Part shown: positions 5,725 to 13,552 of the stretch, in pieces
Layout of the letters: each line of letters begins with the position of its first letter
Numbering within the stretch: position 1 is the stretch's first letter
NCBI GenBank assembly: GCA_028687545.1
Contig: JAQTZZ010000052.1
Coordinates: 1 to 28,809, forward strand
Length of the DNA stretch: 28,809 nucleotides
From: Candidatus Wallbacteria bacterium
GTDB taxonomy: Bacteria; Muiribacteriota; JAQTZZ01
Direction: 5' to 3'
Notes under the pieces: generated by a model
Told to the model about the DNA's origin: nothing
Databases searched by the model: none
Seen by the model: the letters and a program-made list of their open reading frames with translations, nothing else
Program-made: the position numbers and the translations under genes

Positions 5725-7432
5725 AACCGCTTTTTTTTACAGTTTCTGCGGGCTGGCTCTGGGAATCAATCTGAGCCTCTGGCAGGGTTTGTTCGGATTT
5801 TCAAAACATATTTTTGAATTGATCGGCCTCAACACTTTGATCCTGGTGATTTTTTCCAGGAACAGGAACTTCAGTTTTCTGCTGCCCTTGACAGTTTTTC
5901 TGCTGGCTTTACTAGTAGGATTGAACAGATCGGAAATCAGCATTGAATGTGAATCGATTGCGTGCAGGAAATTTGTCGCAGAGGAGTGCAGGTTTCAAGC
6001 CTTTGCGTTAAGCTTTCCCTCAGAGATCAATCCAGGTCAGTCCAGCTTTACCGTGTTGCTCAAGCGAGAAGGTCATTTATTGCCTTCAATCACCAAAGTT
6101 GTCTGTTCACTCAGGCCTTTTCCGTTTCCCGGGCAGATCCTTAACGGAACCTGTAAAGCTTCTGTCGGCGAGTTGCTGATGCATCCATTTTCCTCTCCCG
6201 GGAGCCTGTATCGCGGATTGACCGAAAAACGCAGATTCACTCTGAAAAAAGTTGTTTCCAAAGATACAAGGGTTTCTATTTATTTCAGAAAACTCATTTT
6301 TGCTTCAGAAGTCTATTTAGGCGGATTTGGAAGCGATTTTTTCAAGAGTGCGATTTTGGGGATTGTACAGCCGAATTCCATTCTTTATGGATATTTCCGC
6401 GATCTGGGATTGATGGCTTACCTTGCGATCTCTGGTTTCAATTTCAGCATTCTGCTGGGAGCTTTGACTCTGCTCAACAATGGCCGGAAAAAAATGCTCC
6501 TGACCATGATTTTACCGTCCCTGATTTATCTGATACTGGTGGGAACTCCACCGGCAGCTGTCAGATCATTCATCATGATGGTGATTTTCCTGAAAACAGA
6601 ATCACTCGGTGCTGAAAAAAAATCGGTCAGCACTCTGATCGCATCGGGCTGGCTGCAATTACTGCTTTTCCCTGGGGATGCTTTCAGCGTGGGATTTTAC
6701 CTCAGCTATCTGGCCATGTTCAGCCTGGTATCTGTCAGGAGCGAAATCGGAGTCAGGGCATTTATCCTGACCAGTTCCAGAATGCAGTTCCAAATTCTAC
6801 CGGTCAGCGTCATGATTTTCCGCGAATTGCATCCCATCGCTTTCATCAGCAATCTCTTTTTTTTCCCCCTGCTTACGATCGGAACGTTCACAGGATATCT
6901 GTTGTTTCAAGCCTTGCTGCTGCCGGAATTTATTTGCAGATTAATTTTTCAACTGTTCCATCTGGAGATGGCAATATTGGAGCCGCTGCTTCACTGGTTC
7001 GTTAAAATTTCAGCTGGATTTGATTCAGGTTTGACTCCTGTTCTTGCGGCAGTGGCGGTCCTCTCCTTTGCAGCATACAAATCAGGATTTACCATCGAAT
7101 CCAGACTGGGGCTTGCGCTGGCGGTTTTTTTGTTTTTTCTGCCCGAGCTTCAGAGCTGCCAGAGCATTGTTTATGAGCTGAATGGAAAAACATCAGGAAA
7201 GACATGGATGGCATTGTCCTATGGCAGTGCCGATATATCAGGAGCAGTTCCGCTGTTTACACGTTCACTTGGCAGAAAGATCGAAAAATTTTTCCGGAAT
7301 CCTACAATTCATCGCGGGAAAATCATCGTTTCCGGATTCAACGGACAGCGGATCCCGGTGGCAGTATTGAACTGCATCCTCGCCGATGGAGGGCAGGTGG
7401 AAGTAAGCCTGATCAAGGTCAGTTCGAAATGA
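5714..7432 (+). CDS. comEC: ComEC/Rec2-family DNA uptake channel
   Basis: ComEC forms the inner-membrane channel through which one DNA strand enters during natural transformation. Two or three N-terminal hydrophobic segments are followed by an OB-like soluble region (about residues 75-170 from this start). The Competence domain then carries YLAISGFNFSILLG (the AISGLH-type motif), GTPPAAVRSFIMM and SVGFYLSYLAMFSL. The C-terminal metallo-beta-lactamase domain present in many long homologues is absent; after the last helices only ~100 non-MBL residues remain. I prefer the ATG at 5714, with AGGGGG just upstream, over an in-frame GTG at 5684. The start overlaps the RecA-like gene by 11 nt. Catalytic completeness for nuclease activity is therefore doubtful, but transport may be intact. 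Confidence 0.85.
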   Translation: MPFETAFFYSFCGLALGINLSLWQGLFGFSKHIFELIGLNTLILVIFSRNRNFSFLLPLTVFLLALLVGLNRSEISIECESIACRKFVAEECRFQAFALSFPSEINPGQSSFTVLLKREGHLLPSITKVVCSLRPFPFPGQILNGTCKASVGELLMHPFSSPGSLYRGLTEKRRFTLKKVVSKDTRVSIYFRKLIFASEVYLGGFGSDFFKSAILGIVQPNSILYGYFRDLGLMAYLAISGFNFSILLGALTLLNNGRKKMLLTMILPSLIYLILVGTPPAAVRSFIMMVIFLKTESLGAEKKSVSTLIASGWLQLLLFPGDAFSVGFYLSYLAMFSLVSVRSEIGVRAFILTSSRMQFQILPVSVMIFRELHPIAFISNLFFFPLLTIGTFTGYLLFQALLLPEFICRLIFQLFHLEMAILEPLLHWFVKISAGFDSGLTPVLAAVAVLSFAAYKSGFTIESRLGLALAVFLFFLPELQSCQSIVYELNGKTSGKTWMALSYGSADISGAVPLFTRSLGRKIEKFFRNPTIHRGKIIVSGFNGQRIPVAVLNCILADGGQVEVSLIKVSSK

Positions 7433-7450
7433 CAGGGAAGGATTCTGGGT

Positions 7451-7479
7451 TTGACAATTAAATTTCCCGGTGATAAATT
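7451..7479 (+). promoter_or_regulatory. Sigma-70 promoter of the rex-hydrogenase operon
   Basis: TTGACA (7451-7456, perfect -35) and TAAATT (7474-7479) are separated by 17 nt. The predicted start is about 55 nt before the rex ATG. The last T of the -10 is also the first base of the Rex operator, so Rex binding would block polymerase directly. Confidence 0.75.
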
Positions 7480-7496
7480 TGTGAATTATATCACAA
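7479..7496 (+). promoter_or_regulatory. Rex operator
   Basis: TTGTGAATTATATCACAA is a perfect 18-bp palindrome half-site arrangement (TTGTGA-N6-TCACAA), which is the established Rex consensus. It overlaps the -10/+1 region of the rex promoter. This predicts autoregulation and NADH-dependent derepression of rex and the hydrogenase genes behind it. Confidence 0.85.
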
Positions 7497-7539
7497 ACAT
7501 GTACTGCAGGCTTGAGAAAATTTCGACATTGAGGATGTC

Positions 7540-8211
7540 ATGAGGAAAAACGATTCCTGGAAAGAAAATTTCTCGCCCGAAGTTATTAAAAGGCTGAATC
7601 TGTATCTGCGGCATTTGCGTGAGCTGGAAAGCAAGGGTGTCAGACTGGTCTCTTCCATGGAAATGTCCGAATTTTCCGGAGTCTCTCCGGTGCTTTTCCG
7701 CAAAGACCTTTCCTATTTTGGGGAATTTGGAAAAAGGGGCGTTGGTTATAACCTTCTGCATCTTAAAGAAAAACTGGAACAGATTCTTGGTTTCAGCGGC
7801 GATACGGAGATTGCACTGGTCGGCATCGGAAAGCTCGGCAGCGCGCTCCTGGATTACCCGGGATTTTCCGGTTACAACTTGAAAATAACTGCTGCCTTTG
7901 ACAGCGATCCTGCCAAAATCGGCCGGACTGTTTCAGGAATCAGGGTGGCAGACATAACCGGATTACAGAAAACTATTTCTCTGCAGAAAATCAAACTCGG
8001 CATTATCTGTGTCCCATCAGTGCATGCCCAGACTGTGGCCGAGAAACTCGTTGTCTCTGGCATCAAGGCAATCCTGAACTTTGCCCCTGTCAAGTTGAAA
8101 CTGCCCGCTGATGTCTTTGTATCCAGCGTGGACATGGCTGTGGAATTGAGAAGTCTTTTGTATTTTATTGACAACCAGAACCAGGATGAAATCCGGGAAA
8201 TTGAAGAATGA
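7540..8211 (+). CDS. rex: Redox-sensing transcriptional repressor Rex
   Basis: This 223-residue protein is the normal length for Rex. The N-terminal winged helix (about 12-75) includes SPVLFRKDLSYFGEFGKRGVGY, the diagnostic DNA-recognition and hinge sequence. The Rossmann domain has the dinucleotide motif GIGKLG (95-100) followed by the Asp of AAFDSDPAKIG. The C-terminal helix (DMAVELRSLLYFIDNQ) is the domain-swapped dimer helix. Rex represses fermentative and hydrogen genes when NAD+ is high and releases DNA when NADH rises. The gene heads the operon with hydCBA and has its own operator upstream, so H2 production would be switched on by reducing pressure. GAGG at 7531-7534 serves as RBS. Confidence 0.95.
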   Translation: MRKNDSWKENFSPEVIKRLNLYLRHLRELESKGVRLVSSMEMSEFSGVSPVLFRKDLSYFGEFGKRGVGYNLLHLKEKLEQILGFSGDTEIALVGIGKLGSALLDYPGFSGYNLKITAAFDSDPAKIGRTVSGIRVADITGLQKTISLQKIKLGIICVPSVHAQTVAEKLVVSGIKAILNFAPVKLKLPADVFVSSVDMAVELRSLLYFIDNQNQDEIREIEE

Positions 8212-8259
8212 GCGGGAAAATCGGATAAAATTCCATCAGAATAAACCAAGGAGGATTTA

Positions 8260-8718
8260 ATGGACAGAAGCAAGATCTTCAAGAAGTACGAACCTCATCC
8301 GGAGAATCTTCTCCACATCCTGCATGACCTGCAGAATGAGTCGGGGAAGAATTTCATTGCCGACGAGGACATCGTGGAAGTAAGCAGATACCTCAATCTT
8401 CCGGCAAACAAAGTCGAGGCCACGCTGAGCTTTTATACCATGTTCAGCCGCAGAAAGCGCGGAAAGCATATCATCAGACTCTGCGAATCCCCTTCCTGCT
8501 ACATGGCAGGTGGAGAAGACCTGCTTTCTCACCTTGAGCAGAAACTTAAAGTGAAAAAAGGGGAGACTACCAAGGACGGAAATTTCACGCTTGAAGCGTC
8601 GGCCTGTCTTGGAGTCTGCGATCTCGCTCCTGCGATGATGGTGGACAACGATGTCCACGGTAACCTGACTGTGGAAAAAGTAGATGAGATCATCAATGCT
8701 ATCGGGAGGAAAAAATGA
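8260..8718 (+). CDS. hydC: NAD-linked [FeFe] hydrogenase gamma subunit (NuoE-like, thioredoxin-fold [2Fe-2S])
   Basis: This 152-residue NuoE/HndA-type protein has an N-terminal helical bundle (about 1-65) and a thioredoxin-fold ferredoxin domain. The four cluster ligands are visible: Cys 75 and 80 (CESPSC) and Cys 116 and 120 (CLGVC), the classical C-x4-C...C-x3-C. In trimeric hydrogenases this subunit passes electrons next to the flavin subunit. The ATG follows AAGGAGG closely. Its stop overlaps the next gene by ATGA. The only hint of an alternative is formate dehydrogenase gamma, which shares the fold, but the context fixes the assignment. Confidence 0.9.
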   Translation: MDRSKIFKKYEPHPENLLHILHDLQNESGKNFIADEDIVEVSRYLNLPANKVEATLSFYTMFSRRKRGKHIIRLCESPSCYMAGGEDLLSHLEQKLKVKKGETTKDGNFTLEASACLGVCDLAPAMMVDNDVHGNLTVEKVDEIINAIGRKK

Positions 8719-9956
8719 GCAATTTCCGCATGCACCTGCTGGCCAACTGTGGGGTCATCAACCCGGAAGATATTGAATCCTACCGCGGTGCCAAGGGCTA
8801 TCAAGCTCTGAAGAAAGCTCTCACCGAGATGAAGCCGGCTGCGGTGATAGATGAAGTGAAGAATTCAGGATTGCGCGGCCGCGGCGGCGCGGGTTTCCCC
8901 ACAGGGCTGAAATGGAGCTTCACAGCCCCGCTGCAGGGGGAAAAATTTCTCGTCTGCAATGCTGATGAAGGCGAGCCGGGCACATTCAAAGATCGGCCCC
9001 TGATGGAAGGTGACCCTCATAAGATCGTGGAAGGAATGATCATTGCCGGTTATGCATTTGGCGTACAGAAAGGTTACATCTATATCCGCGGAGAATACCG
9101 GCTGTCGTATCTGCGCATAGTTCACGCGATTGATGAAGCCCGGTGTATTGGATTTCTCGGAAAAAACATTTTGGGCAGCGGTTTTGATTTTGAAATAGAG
9201 GTCAGAAAAGGAGCTGGAGCTTATGTCTGCGGTGATGAAACCGCACTTATCAGCTCTTTGGAAGGCTATCGCGGTTATCCGCGCCTGAAACCGCCTTTCC
9301 CGGGTGTCAAGGGCCTCTGGCAGAAACCCACTGTCGTTAACAACGTGGAAACTCTCGCCAATGTTCCCCTGATCATTTTAAATGGAGCCAAATGGTTCCG
9401 CGGTTTCGGCACTGAGAAATCACCAGGGACCAAGTTGTTCACGATCAGCGGTGACGTGAAAAATCCGGGGGTGTATGAAGCCGAACTGGGCGTTACTCTG
9501 CGGGAACTGCTGGAATCAGCAGCCAGCGGGATGAAATCTTCCAAAGCGGTTTTCAAAACAGCGCTTGTGGGAGGAGCGGCCGGCTGCTTCATGGGAACCG
9601 AAATGCTGGACATAAAGCTAGATTATGATAATCTTGCCGCCCAGAATGCTACTCTCGGCTCCGGAGCTGTAATGATTTTCTCCAGCAAACACGATATGCG
9701 GAAAGTGCTTAAGAATATACTAATGTTCTTTGAACATGAGTCATGCGGGCAATGTTCTCCCTGCCGGATCGGATGCAAGATGCTCAATGTGCTGCTGGAT
9801 AGATGCATGGCCGGGGATCAGCCGGAAACCAATCTGGAAAAGATGCTGGCGCTATCCAAAAACATGAAGGACAGCTCACTCTGTGCCCTCGGCCAGTCTC
9901 CTATAATGCCGCTCATGTCCGCATATAAATATTTTGCTGCTGAATTGATTAAATGA
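8715..9956 (+). CDS. hydB: NAD-linked [FeFe] hydrogenase beta subunit (NuoF-like flavoprotein), short form
   Basis: This 413-residue NuoF core binds FMN and NAD(H) and one [4Fe-4S] cluster. The glycine-rich [10 protein letters not shown] (55-64) and [10 protein letters not shown] (82-91) form the FMN and NAD sites. [19 protein letters not shown] and the NNVETLAN segment are standard. The cluster ligands are Cys 344, 347, 350 (CGQCSPC) and Cys 390 (LCALG). In bifurcating HydB from Thermotoga-type enzymes there is an extra N-terminal [2Fe-2S] domain and a C-terminal two-[4Fe-4S] domain; both are absent here, so the protein ends right after the NuoF core. That favours a simpler NAD(H)-linked enzyme, though sequence alone does not prove it. 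It is coupled to hydC by a 4-nt overlap. Confidence 0.9.
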   Translation: MSNFRMHLLANCGVINPEDIESYRGAKGYQALKKALTEMKPAAVIDEVKNSGLRGRGGAGFPTGLKWSFTAPLQGEKFLVCNADEGEPGTFKDRPLMEGDPHKIVEGMIIAGYAFGVQKGYIYIRGEYRLSYLRIVHAIDEARCIGFLGKNILGSGFDFEIEVRKGAGAYVCGDETALISSLEGYRGYPRLKPPFPGVKGLWQKPTVVNNVETLANVPLIILNGAKWFRGFGTEKSPGTKLFTISGDVKNPGVYEAELGVTLRELLESAASGMKSSKAVFKTALVGGAAGCFMGTEMLDIKLDYDNLAAQNATLGSGAVMIFSSKHDMRKVLKNILMFFEHESCGQCSPCRIGCKMLNVLLDRCMAGDQPETNLEKMLALSKNMKDSSLCALGQSPIMPLMSAYKYFAAELIK

Positions 9957-9968
9957 GGAGGATTTAAG

Positions 9969-11819
9969 ATGAAAGAAGTCATGATAAAGATCAATGACCA
10001 GGAGTTGAAGGTGCTGGAAGGCACTTCGATCCTAGATGCAGCCAGGAAACTGGGTATCGATATTCCTACGCTCTGCCACCATGAAGATTTACCGGCAAGC
10101 GGCAGATGCGGTATCTGCCTGGTGGAAGTGGAAAAATCTCCGACCTTCAAGAGAGCCTGCTGCACGGAGGTGACCGGGGGCATGGTGATCAGGACCAACA
10201 CCAGCAAATTGCGGGAAGCGAGGAAGATGGCGATCGAACTGATCCTGGCCGATCACCCTGACGACTGCCTGCACTGCGTGCGCAACCGCACATGCGAACT
10301 GCAGAAATTGACCGAGAAACTGGGAATACGCAGCAACAGGTTTCCTTCGGTGAATAAAGGCATTGAGAGCATTGACAAGGAAGGTTATATTATCCGTGAC
10401 CCTCAGAAATGCATACTTTGCGGCCGCTGCATCGAGGCCTGCAACAACATCCAGGCCGTCCATGCCATTGAAATCATGAACCGCGGATTCGATTCACAGG
10501 TCAGCACCACCTTCGGCAAGCCTTTGGCAGACACATCCTGCATCTATTGCGGGCAGTGCGTCACCGTCTGCCCGGTGGGTGCCATCCACGAAAAAGAGGA
10601 ATTTGAACTTGTGATGGAGGCGATCAGTGATCCGGAAAAGTATGTGGTGGTGCAGGAAGCGCCTGCAGTACGCGTGGCGATCGGCGAGGAATTTGGATTT
10701 GCACCGGGCTATATCGGTTCCGGTAAAATGCACGCAGCCCTGAAACGACTCGGTTTCGACAGGGTTTTTGATACGAATTTCACGGCAGACCTGACAATCC
10801 TTGAGGAAGGAACAGAAGTCGTGAACAGCCTGAAGCACGCCATTACTTCCGGCGACATGAGCCGCGTGCCGATTATCACATCCTGTTCCCCAGGCTGGAT
10901 CAAGTTCGTAGAGACTTTCTACCCCGAATTGACCCCTCATCTTTCTACAGCCAAATCCCCTCAGCAGATGTTCGGGACCCTGGTGAAAACCTATTTCGCA
11001 GAAAAGGAAAAAATTGATCCCAAGAAGATAGTTTCAGTGTCAATCATGCCTTGCACAGCCAAGAAATTCGAGGCCAGAAGGCCTGAGATGAATGCCTCTG
11101 GCTATCAGGATGTGGACTATGTAATCACCACCAGGGAATTCGCCCGCATGCTCCGCGAAGCGGGCATTGATTTTGCGGCCATGCCTGAAGAGATGCCTGA
11201 CCAGCTGATGGGAGCATACACAGGTGCAGCCACGATCTTCGGCGCTACTGGTGGCGTGATGGAAGCCGCTCTCAGAACCGCCTATCTGCTTCTGACAGGA
11301 ACTGAGCTTGAAAATGTGGACCTGGAGATGTGCCGCGGTATGGAAGGCGTGAAAGAGGCTGTGATTCCAATTCCTGTCAAGGATGTCGGCACAGTAAGCT
11401 TCAAGGTGGCTATTGCTCACGGGCTTGCCAATGCCAGGAAGCTGCTGGACAGGATCTCGGCAGAGATCAAGAATGACGGTAAGAGCAGCTACCACCTGGT
11501 GGAAATAATGGCATGCCCCGGTGGCTGCGTGGGCGGAGGCGGGCAGCCTTACGGCTCCACGATCGCAATCAAGGCGCGTCGCGGACAGGGCCTGTATCAG
11601 GAAGACCGTAACCTGCCGAAGAGAAAATCCCACCAGAATCCGGCTGTGGCGCAGATTTACAAGGATTTCCTGGGCGAACCGAATTCGCACAAGGCTCACG
11701 AGCTTCTGCATACCCATTATTTCGAGAGAGACAAGATCACCGGCAAGGTGGTGCGCCAGACCACTGGCCTTGATCATGGCGGACATGGAAACGACAAAGG
11801 GAAAAAGGAAAAGAAATAG
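9969..11819 (+). CDS. hydA: [FeFe] hydrogenase catalytic subunit (group A, HydA/HndD type)
   Basis: This 616-residue catalytic subunit makes or uses H2. In order it has a plant-type [2Fe-2S] domain (Cys 36, 47, 50, 64 or 65), a His-Cys3 [4Fe-4S] site (His 96, Cys 100, 103, 109), and two [4Fe-4S] clusters (Cys 148/151/154/158 and 191/194/197/201). The H-domain follows, with L1 TSCSPGW (Cys 306), L2 MPCTAKKFE (Cys 362) and L3 EIMACPGGCVGGGGQP (Cys 516, 520). A small-subunit-like tail HKAHELLHTHY follows, then a His/Lys-rich end. L1 has Ser 307 where monomeric enzymes have a second Cys. It lies 12 nt after hydB with GAGGAGG as RBS. The multi-cluster chain links the H-cluster to NADH through HydB and HydC. 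Confidence 0.95.
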   Translation: MKEVMIKINDQELKVLEGTSILDAARKLGIDIPTLCHHEDLPASGRCGICLVEVEKSPTFKRACCTEVTGGMVIRTNTSKLREARKMAIELILADHPDDCLHCVRNRTCELQKLTEKLGIRSNRFPSVNKGIESIDKEGYIIRDPQKCILCGRCIEACNNIQAVHAIEIMNRGFDSQVSTTFGKPLADTSCIYCGQCVTVCPVGAIHEKEEFELVMEAISDPEKYVVVQEAPAVRVAIGEEFGFAPGYIGSGKMHAALKRLGFDRVFDTNFTADLTILEEGTEVVNSLKHAITSGDMSRVPIITSCSPGWIKFVETFYPELTPHLSTAKSPQQMFGTLVKTYFAEKEKIDPKKIVSVSIMPCTAKKFEARRPEMNASGYQDVDYVITTREFARMLREAGIDFAAMPEEMPDQLMGAYTGAATIFGATGGVMEAALRTAYLLLTGTELENVDLEMCRGMEGVKEAVIPIPVKDVGTVSFKVAIAHGLANARKLLDRISAEIKNDGKSSYHLVEIMACPGGCVGGGGQPYGSTIAIKARRGQGLYQEDRNLPKRKSHQNPAVAQIYKDFLGEPNSHKAHELLHTHYFERDKITGKVVRQTTGLDHGGHGNDKGKKEKK

Positions 11820-11848
11820 TTTTAGTTGATTGAAGTTCAGACAAAGAA

Positions 11849-11880
11849 CAAAAGGGGCTGCCACGAGGGAGCCCCTTTTG
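11849..11880 (+). terminator. Terminator of the rex-hydCBA operon
   Basis: CAAAAGGGGCT and AGCCCCTTTTG form a perfect 11-bp stem around a 10-nt loop, 29 nt after the hydA stop. The outer A-T pairs provide the T-tract on one side, and TTTTGCCTT follows. The symmetry of the outer A and T runs means it could work from either strand. Confidence 0.8.
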
Positions 11881-11882
11881 CC

Positions 11883-11910
11883 TTGACAAATAGGTATGAA
11901 ACACTAAAAT
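11883..11910 (+). promoter_or_regulatory. Sigma-70 promoter of hydG
   Basis: TTGACA (11883-11888, perfect) and TAAAAT (11905-11910) are spaced by 16 nt. The predicted start, around 11917, falls inside the first copy of the GAGGCTCT repeat. No Rex operator is seen here, unlike at the structural operon. Confidence 0.6.
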
Positions 11911-11913
11911 GGG

Positions 11914-11970
11914 GAGGCTCTAGCAAGGCCCCCTAAGAGCCTCTAACAAAATTCTTTTGTAAGAGGCTCT
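11914..11970 (+). promoter_or_regulatory. hydG leader with three mutually pairing repeats
   Basis: Repeat 1 is GAGGCTCT (11914-11921), repeat 2 is AGAGCCTCT (11936-11944) and repeat 3 is AGAGGCTCT (11962-11970). Repeat 2 is complementary to both others, so 1:2 (8 bp, 14-nt loop) and 2:3 exclude each other. The 2:3 stem is 9 bp and is extended inwards, after one A-A mismatch, by ACAAAA/TTTTGT with a TTC loop. The third repeat ends 19 nt before the hydG ATG. The arrangement resembles an attenuator or a translation switch, but a simple hairpin or small palindromic repeat is also possible. Confidence 0.4.
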
Positions 11971-11989
11971 AAGAATTGAAGGTGCTGAA

Positions 11990-13378
11990 ATGGACAATTT
12001 CATTCCTGAAGACAAGATTTTCCAAGAACTTGAAGACGCCAAAAGCAAACCGGCTCATGCCATTCTTGAAGTCATCCTCAAGGCTGGTGCGGGAAAAGGT
12101 CTATCGCCGTCCGAAACTGCGATTTTGATAAATTCCGGAATAGAGTTCGACGAGCGGATATTTACTGCAGCCAGATCAGTCAAGCAGAGAATTTACGGAA
12201 ACCGGATCGTACTCTTTGCCCCTTTATACATCACTAATGAATGCGGGAATGATTGCGCTTACTGTGGTTTCCGCTCAGCCAACAGGGATTTAAAAAGAAA
12301 AACCCTTACTGAGCAGGAAATTTCCGAGGAAGTCAGAATTCTGGAAGAGATGGGGCACAAGAGGCTGCTGCTTGTATACGGAGAGCATCCTGCTCATGAT
12401 GCCGGCTGGATTGCTGAAACCATGGCCGCTGTTTACAGGACGAAAACCGGTAAGAGCGGCGAAATCCGCAGGGCGAATGTGAACTGCGCACCTCTGGAAG
12501 TGGAAGGCTACAAAAAGCTCAAAGCTGCCGAAATTGGCACTTACCAGTGCTTTCAGGAAACCTATCATCTGGAAACTTACGCCAGAATGCATCTGGGCGG
12601 CAAAAAGAAGGATTACCTCTACCGCCTCTATGCCCTGGATAGAGCGCAGCAGGCCGGGATCGACGATCTGGCCACCGGTGTGCTCTTTGGATTGTATGAC
12701 TGGAAATTTGAGCTGATGGCACTTTTATACCATGCCCTGCACATGGAAGCGGAATTCGGTGTCGGTCCGCATACAATTTCCGTACCCAGGCTGGAACCCG
12801 CGCTGGGTTCTGATGTCTCTTTTCATCCTCCTTACGCTGTTTCAGACCATGATTTCAAACGCATTGTGGCGATACTCAGACTGGCTGTGCCATATACAGG
12901 GCTGATCCTGACCACGCGCGAAAATCCTGAACTCAGGCGATCAATGTTCGATCTGGGCACTTCGCAGATTTCGGCCGGTTCCAAGACTTATCCAGGCGGA
13001 TATCACGACATGATTTCCAACATGCCGGACAAGCAGCAATTCACCGTAGGCGACGAGCGGCCTCTCTCTGAAGTTGTCCATGACCTGGTCACACACGGTT
13101 ATCTGCCGTCTTTCTGCACTGCCTGCTATCGCCTCGGCCGCACCGGGGAAAAATTCATGGGAATCACCAAGAACGGGCATATCCACGAATTCTGCACCCG
13201 GAACGCCCTCCTGACCTTCAAGGAATACCTGCTGGACTATGCACCCGAATCTCTCAGGGCAGCCGGGAATCTCTTTCTCGAAAGCGAACTTCAGAAGACT
13301 CCGGAGAAAATTTCCGCTCAGCTTAAACTGAGATTGCGGGCCATGGAACTGAAGGGCGTCAGGGACCAGTATTTTTAG
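11990..13378 (+). CDS. hydG: [FeFe] hydrogenase maturase HydG (radical SAM tyrosine lyase)
   Basis: HydG cleaves tyrosine with S-adenosylmethionine to supply the CO and CN ligands of the H-cluster. The SAM cluster motif is CGNDCAYC (Cys 85, 89, 92), the C-x3-C-x2-C of the ThiH/HydG group. The auxiliary C-terminal cluster that distinguishes HydG from ThiH is complete: Cys 376 and 379 (CTAC), then Cys 402 after exactly 22 residues. The length of 462 is normal. It follows hydA on its own promoter and leader. The partner maturases HydE and HydF are not in this window and must be elsewhere for the enzyme to be active. Confidence 0.95.
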   Translation: MDNFIPEDKIFQELEDAKSKPAHAILEVILKAGAGKGLSPSETAILINSGIEFDERIFTAARSVKQRIYGNRIVLFAPLYITNECGNDCAYCGFRSANRDLKRKTLTEQEISEEVRILEEMGHKRLLLVYGEHPAHDAGWIAETMAAVYRTKTGKSGEIRRANVNCAPLEVEGYKKLKAAEIGTYQCFQETYHLETYARMHLGGKKKDYLYRLYALDRAQQAGIDDLATGVLFGLYDWKFELMALLYHALHMEAEFGVGPHTISVPRLEPALGSDVSFHPPYAVSDHDFKRIVAILRLAVPYTGLILTTRENPELRRSMFDLGTSQISAGSKTYPGGYHDMISNMPDKQQFTVGDERPLSEVVHDLVTHGYLPSFCTACYRLGRTGEKFMGITKNGHIHEFCTRNALLTFKEYLLDYAPESLRAAGNLFLESELQKTPEKISAQLKLRLRAMELKGVRDQYF

Positions 13379-13414
13379 CAGCCGTTGAAAACCGTCAGGT
13401 TTTCTTACGGCTGC
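13378..13414 (+). terminator. Hairpin overlapping the hydG stop
   Basis: GCAGCCGT/ACGGCTGC (8 bp) and GAAAACC/GGTTTTC (7 bp, GTCA loop) stack with a small T/TT internal loop into a long stem that begins at the last base of the hydG stop codon. No T-run follows, so it may be a processing or stability element, or a factor-assisted terminator. Confidence 0.5.
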
Positions 13415-13416
13415 TT

Positions 13417-13433
13417 ATCCAGCATAGCTGGAT
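13417..13433 (+). repeat. Second small hairpin after hydG
   Basis: ATCCAGC-ATA-GCTGGAT is a perfect 7-bp stem with a 3-nt loop just after the previous hairpin. A further GCAGC (13436-13440) repeats the start of the first hairpin and could compete with it for GCTGC (13410-13414). Confidence 0.45.
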
Positions 13434-13506
13434 TAGCAGCAATTCTTAACAAGCCAAGCTTTACCATCTCAACTATTTCCCAAAACAGGCGAAAATATTA
13501 ATAGAG

Positions 13507-13522
13507 AACTGCTCAGGCAGTT
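13507..13522 (+). promoter_or_regulatory. Operator-like palindrome upstream of the signalling operon
   Basis: AACTGC-TCAG-GCAGTT is a perfect 6-bp inverted repeat 30 nt before the first TPR gene. Its position suits a regulator-binding site or a small leader hairpin. No clear -35/-10 pair was identified around it. Confidence 0.3.
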
Positions 13523-13552
13523 GATTTAACGATTTTCCATGGAAGTGATAAA

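Noticed and set aside
11040-11864. 274-codon minus-strand frame opposite hydA
   Set aside because: Opposite the most conserved part of the hydrogenase; its composition is what an antisense reading of a coding gene gives, and it would run through the terminator.
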